Assembly (NCBI GenBank): GCA_031385325.1 | Contig: JANNBJ010000052.1 | Span: forward strand, 1 to 64,000 | Source: SYFY01 sp031385325 | GTDB lineage: Bacteria > Pseudomonadota > Gammaproteobacteria > Pseudomonadales > Azotimanducaceae | Length of the DNA stretch: 64,000 bases | Reading direction: 5' to 3' | Part shown: piece after piece, positions 62,510 to 64,000 of the stretch | Layout: each line of letters begins with the position of its first letter | Numbering within the stretch: position 1 is the stretch's first letter | Program-made: the position numbers and the translations under genes | Notes under the pieces: generated by a model | Told to the model about the DNA's origin: nothing | Databases searched by the model: none | What the model saw: the letters and a program-made list of their open reading frames with translations, nothing else

Positions 62510-64000
62510 TTGCCCGCAACGACCCATGACTCCCTCGAGTTCGATGAACCCGGTCAACTTAGTGGACACGACCCAAACATTGAATTTCAGCGTCAGGCGG
62601 TACTGCAGCAGGCCGGGGCGCTACAGAACGCGATCTTCAACAGCGCCAACTTCTCCAGCATCGCCACCGACGCCAAGGGTGTGATCCAGATCTTCAATGT
62701 CGGCGCCGAGCGCATGCTGGGCTACACAGCCGCCGATGTACTAAACAAGGTGACGCCGGCCGAGATTTCCGACCCCGACGAATTGTTGATTCGGGCGACA
62801 GCGTTGAGTGCCGAACTTGGCGCCGAGATCACGCCCGGCTTCGAAGCACTGGTGTTCAAGGCCTCGCGCGGCATCGAGGACATCTACGAGCTGACCTACA
62901 TCCGCAAGGACGGCAGCCGTTTCCCGGCGGTGGTTTCCGTGACGGCGCTGCGCGATGAGCAGAACGCAATCATCGGTTACCTGCTGATCGGCACCGACAA
63001 CACGGCACGAAAGCAGGTCGAGGCCGAGCAGATGAAGCTCGACCAGCGCCTGCGCGATCAGCAGTTCTACACCCGATCGCTCATCGAATCGAACATCGAT
63101 GCGCTGATGACGACCGATCCGTCAGGGATCATTTCCGACGTCAACAAGCAGATGGAAGCGCTGACCGGCTGCACGCGCGACGAACTGATCGGCGCGCCAT
63201 TCAAGAACTATTTCACCGACCCGCAGCACGCCGAAGCCGGCATCAAACGTGTGTTGCGCGAAAACAAGGTCACCAACTACGAGCTCACCGCGCGCTCGCG
63301 CGACGGCAAGGAAACCGTGGTGTCGTACAATGCGACCACGTTCTACGACCGCGACAGAACCCTGCAGGGCGTGTTCGCTGCGGCGCGCGACGTCACCGAA
63401 CGCAAGCTGCTCGACCAGGCACTTCAGGAAACCAACGGCGAACTGCAAGGTGCCAAGTCCGCCGCCGAAAAGGCTAACCTCGCGAAGTCGGACTTCCTCT
63501 CCAGCATGAGCCATGAGCTGCGTTCGCCGCTGAATGCCATCCTCGGCTTTGCCCAGCTGATCGAGTCGGGCTCGCCGGAGCCATCCCCGAGCCAGAAAGC
63601 CAGCGTTGAACAAATCCTGCAGGCGGGCTGGTACCTGCTGGAGTTGATCAATGAGATTCTCGACCTGTCGCTGATCGAATCCGGCAAGCTTGTGCTGTCT
63701 TTGGAAAGCGTATCGCTGGCCGAGGTGCTCGCCGAGTGCCAGGCTATGACCGAACCGCAGGCGCACAAGAGTGGCATACAGGTCACCTTCCCACGCTTCG
63801 AAACCGCCTGTTGCGTCAACGCCGACCGAACACGCACGAAGCAGGTGCTCATCAACCTGTTATCCAACGCGATCAAGTACAACCGTAAGGACGGCACCGT
63901 GGACGTGCGCTGCCGCGCCACCGACAACCAGCGCTTGCGCATCGAAGTGCATGACAGCGGCCGAGGTCTGGCCCCGGAACAGCTTGCCCAGATGTTCCAG
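62510..64000 (+). CDS. PAS-PAS sensor histidine kinase, 3' end outside window
   Basis: The TTG at 62510 follows GGAGG with six bases between; 497 codons are open to the window edge. Two PAS domains: residues about 35-170 (FNSANFSSIATDAKGVIQIF ... AVVSVTALRDEQNAIIGYLL) and about 180-305 (SLIESNIDALMTTDPSGIIS ... FAAARDVTERKLL). Then H box KSDFLSSMSHELRSPLNAIL, N box TKQVLINLLSNAIKYN and G1 VHDSGRGLAPEQ. No membrane helix, so cytoplasmic. The missing end may hold receiver domains, since this architecture is common in hybrid kinases. Confidence 0.93.
   Translation, partial: MPATTHDSLEFDEPGQLSGHDPNIEFQRQAVLQQAGALQNAIFNSANFSSIATDAKGVIQIFNVGAERMLGYTAADVLNKVTPAEISDPDELLIRATALSAELGAEITPGFEALVFKASRGIEDIYELTYIRKDGSRFPAVVSVTALRDEQNAIIGYLLIGTDNTARKQVEAEQMKLDQRLRDQQFYTRSLIESNIDALMTTDPSGIISDVNKQMEALTGCTRDELIGAPFKNYFTDPQHAEAGIKRVLRENKVTNYELTARSRDGKETVVSYNATTFYDRDRTLQGVFAAARDVTERKLLDQALQETNGELQGAKSAAEKANLAKSDFLSSMSHELRSPLNAILGFAQLIESGSPEPSPSQKASVEQILQAGWYLLELINEILDLSLIESGKLVLSLESVSLAEVLAECQAMTEPQAHKSGIQVTFPRFETACCVNADRTRTKQVLINLLSNAIKYNRKDGTVDVRCRATDNQRLRIEVHDSGRGLAPEQLAQMFQ

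Noticed and set aside
62045..62569. Minus-strand 174-codon frame before the PAS kinase
   Set aside because: No recognised domain or ribosome site, it overlaps the kinase start, and the region otherwise looks decayed.

Overview
The window looks like the chromosome of a gammaproteobacterium. Evidence for this is the housekeeping run glyA-nrdR-ribD-nusB-thiL, the motAB block facing xseB-ispA, an EttA of typical proteobacterial length, and the purEK pair. A selenoprotein, a ZnuD-like receptor and exosortase-A-type acyl-ligase/decarboxylase genes suggest an environmental, probably aquatic lineage. No rRNA, tRNA, CRISPR array or replication origin was recognised.

Layout. 1-4.6 kb: two CoA-transferases, two GST-like proteins and a RIO kinase on the minus strand. 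4.7-13.4 kb: transporters (His-tailed DMT permease, MFS, ACR3 arsenite permease, SbtA/SbtB bicarbonate pair, ChrA, CorA) around purEK. 13.4-17.0 kb: ZnuD-like TonB receptor, small zinc-chaperone-like protein and a redoxin whose reading frame runs through a UGA at the active-site cysteine position (probable selenocysteine, with a SECIS-like hairpin). 17.0-25.8 kb: an accessory locus of five small secreted cysteine-rich proteins in two families, a long low-complexity secreted protein, a histidine kinase and NarL-type regulator, a decayed second copy of that regulator, and a TPR-secretin. I think this is the best candidate for an undescribed system (a solitary secretin with cysteine-rich exported partners under two-component control).

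25.8-43.3 kb is mostly core genome: MazG-like pyrophosphohydrolase, hydrolase, VOC protein, uracil-DNA glycosylase, flavin monooxygenase-like protein, motAB, xseB-ispA, retropepsin, thiL, nusB, ribD, nrdR, glyA, ettA, a penicillin-binding-like serine hydrolase and a secreted gluzincin. The usual ribE/ribBA/ribH genes are absent between ribD and nusB. 43.5-49.6 kb: a possible small biosynthetic cluster with a GINT1-like protein, an unknown protein, an acyl carrier protein, an AMP ligase, a fold-III PLP decarboxylase and a YkgJ-like cysteine-cluster protein.

49.6-64 kb is a mosaic. A 3 kb module of small stress or detoxification genes lies between two inverted 158-bp repeats. Next comes a TetR-controlled oxidoreductase operon with three operators spaced exactly 24 bp apart, then a stretch of broken VOC, IS91-like and IS110-like genes, an AAA/DUF4143 ATPase, fused pseudogene debris, and a PAS-PAS histidine kinase that runs off the right end.
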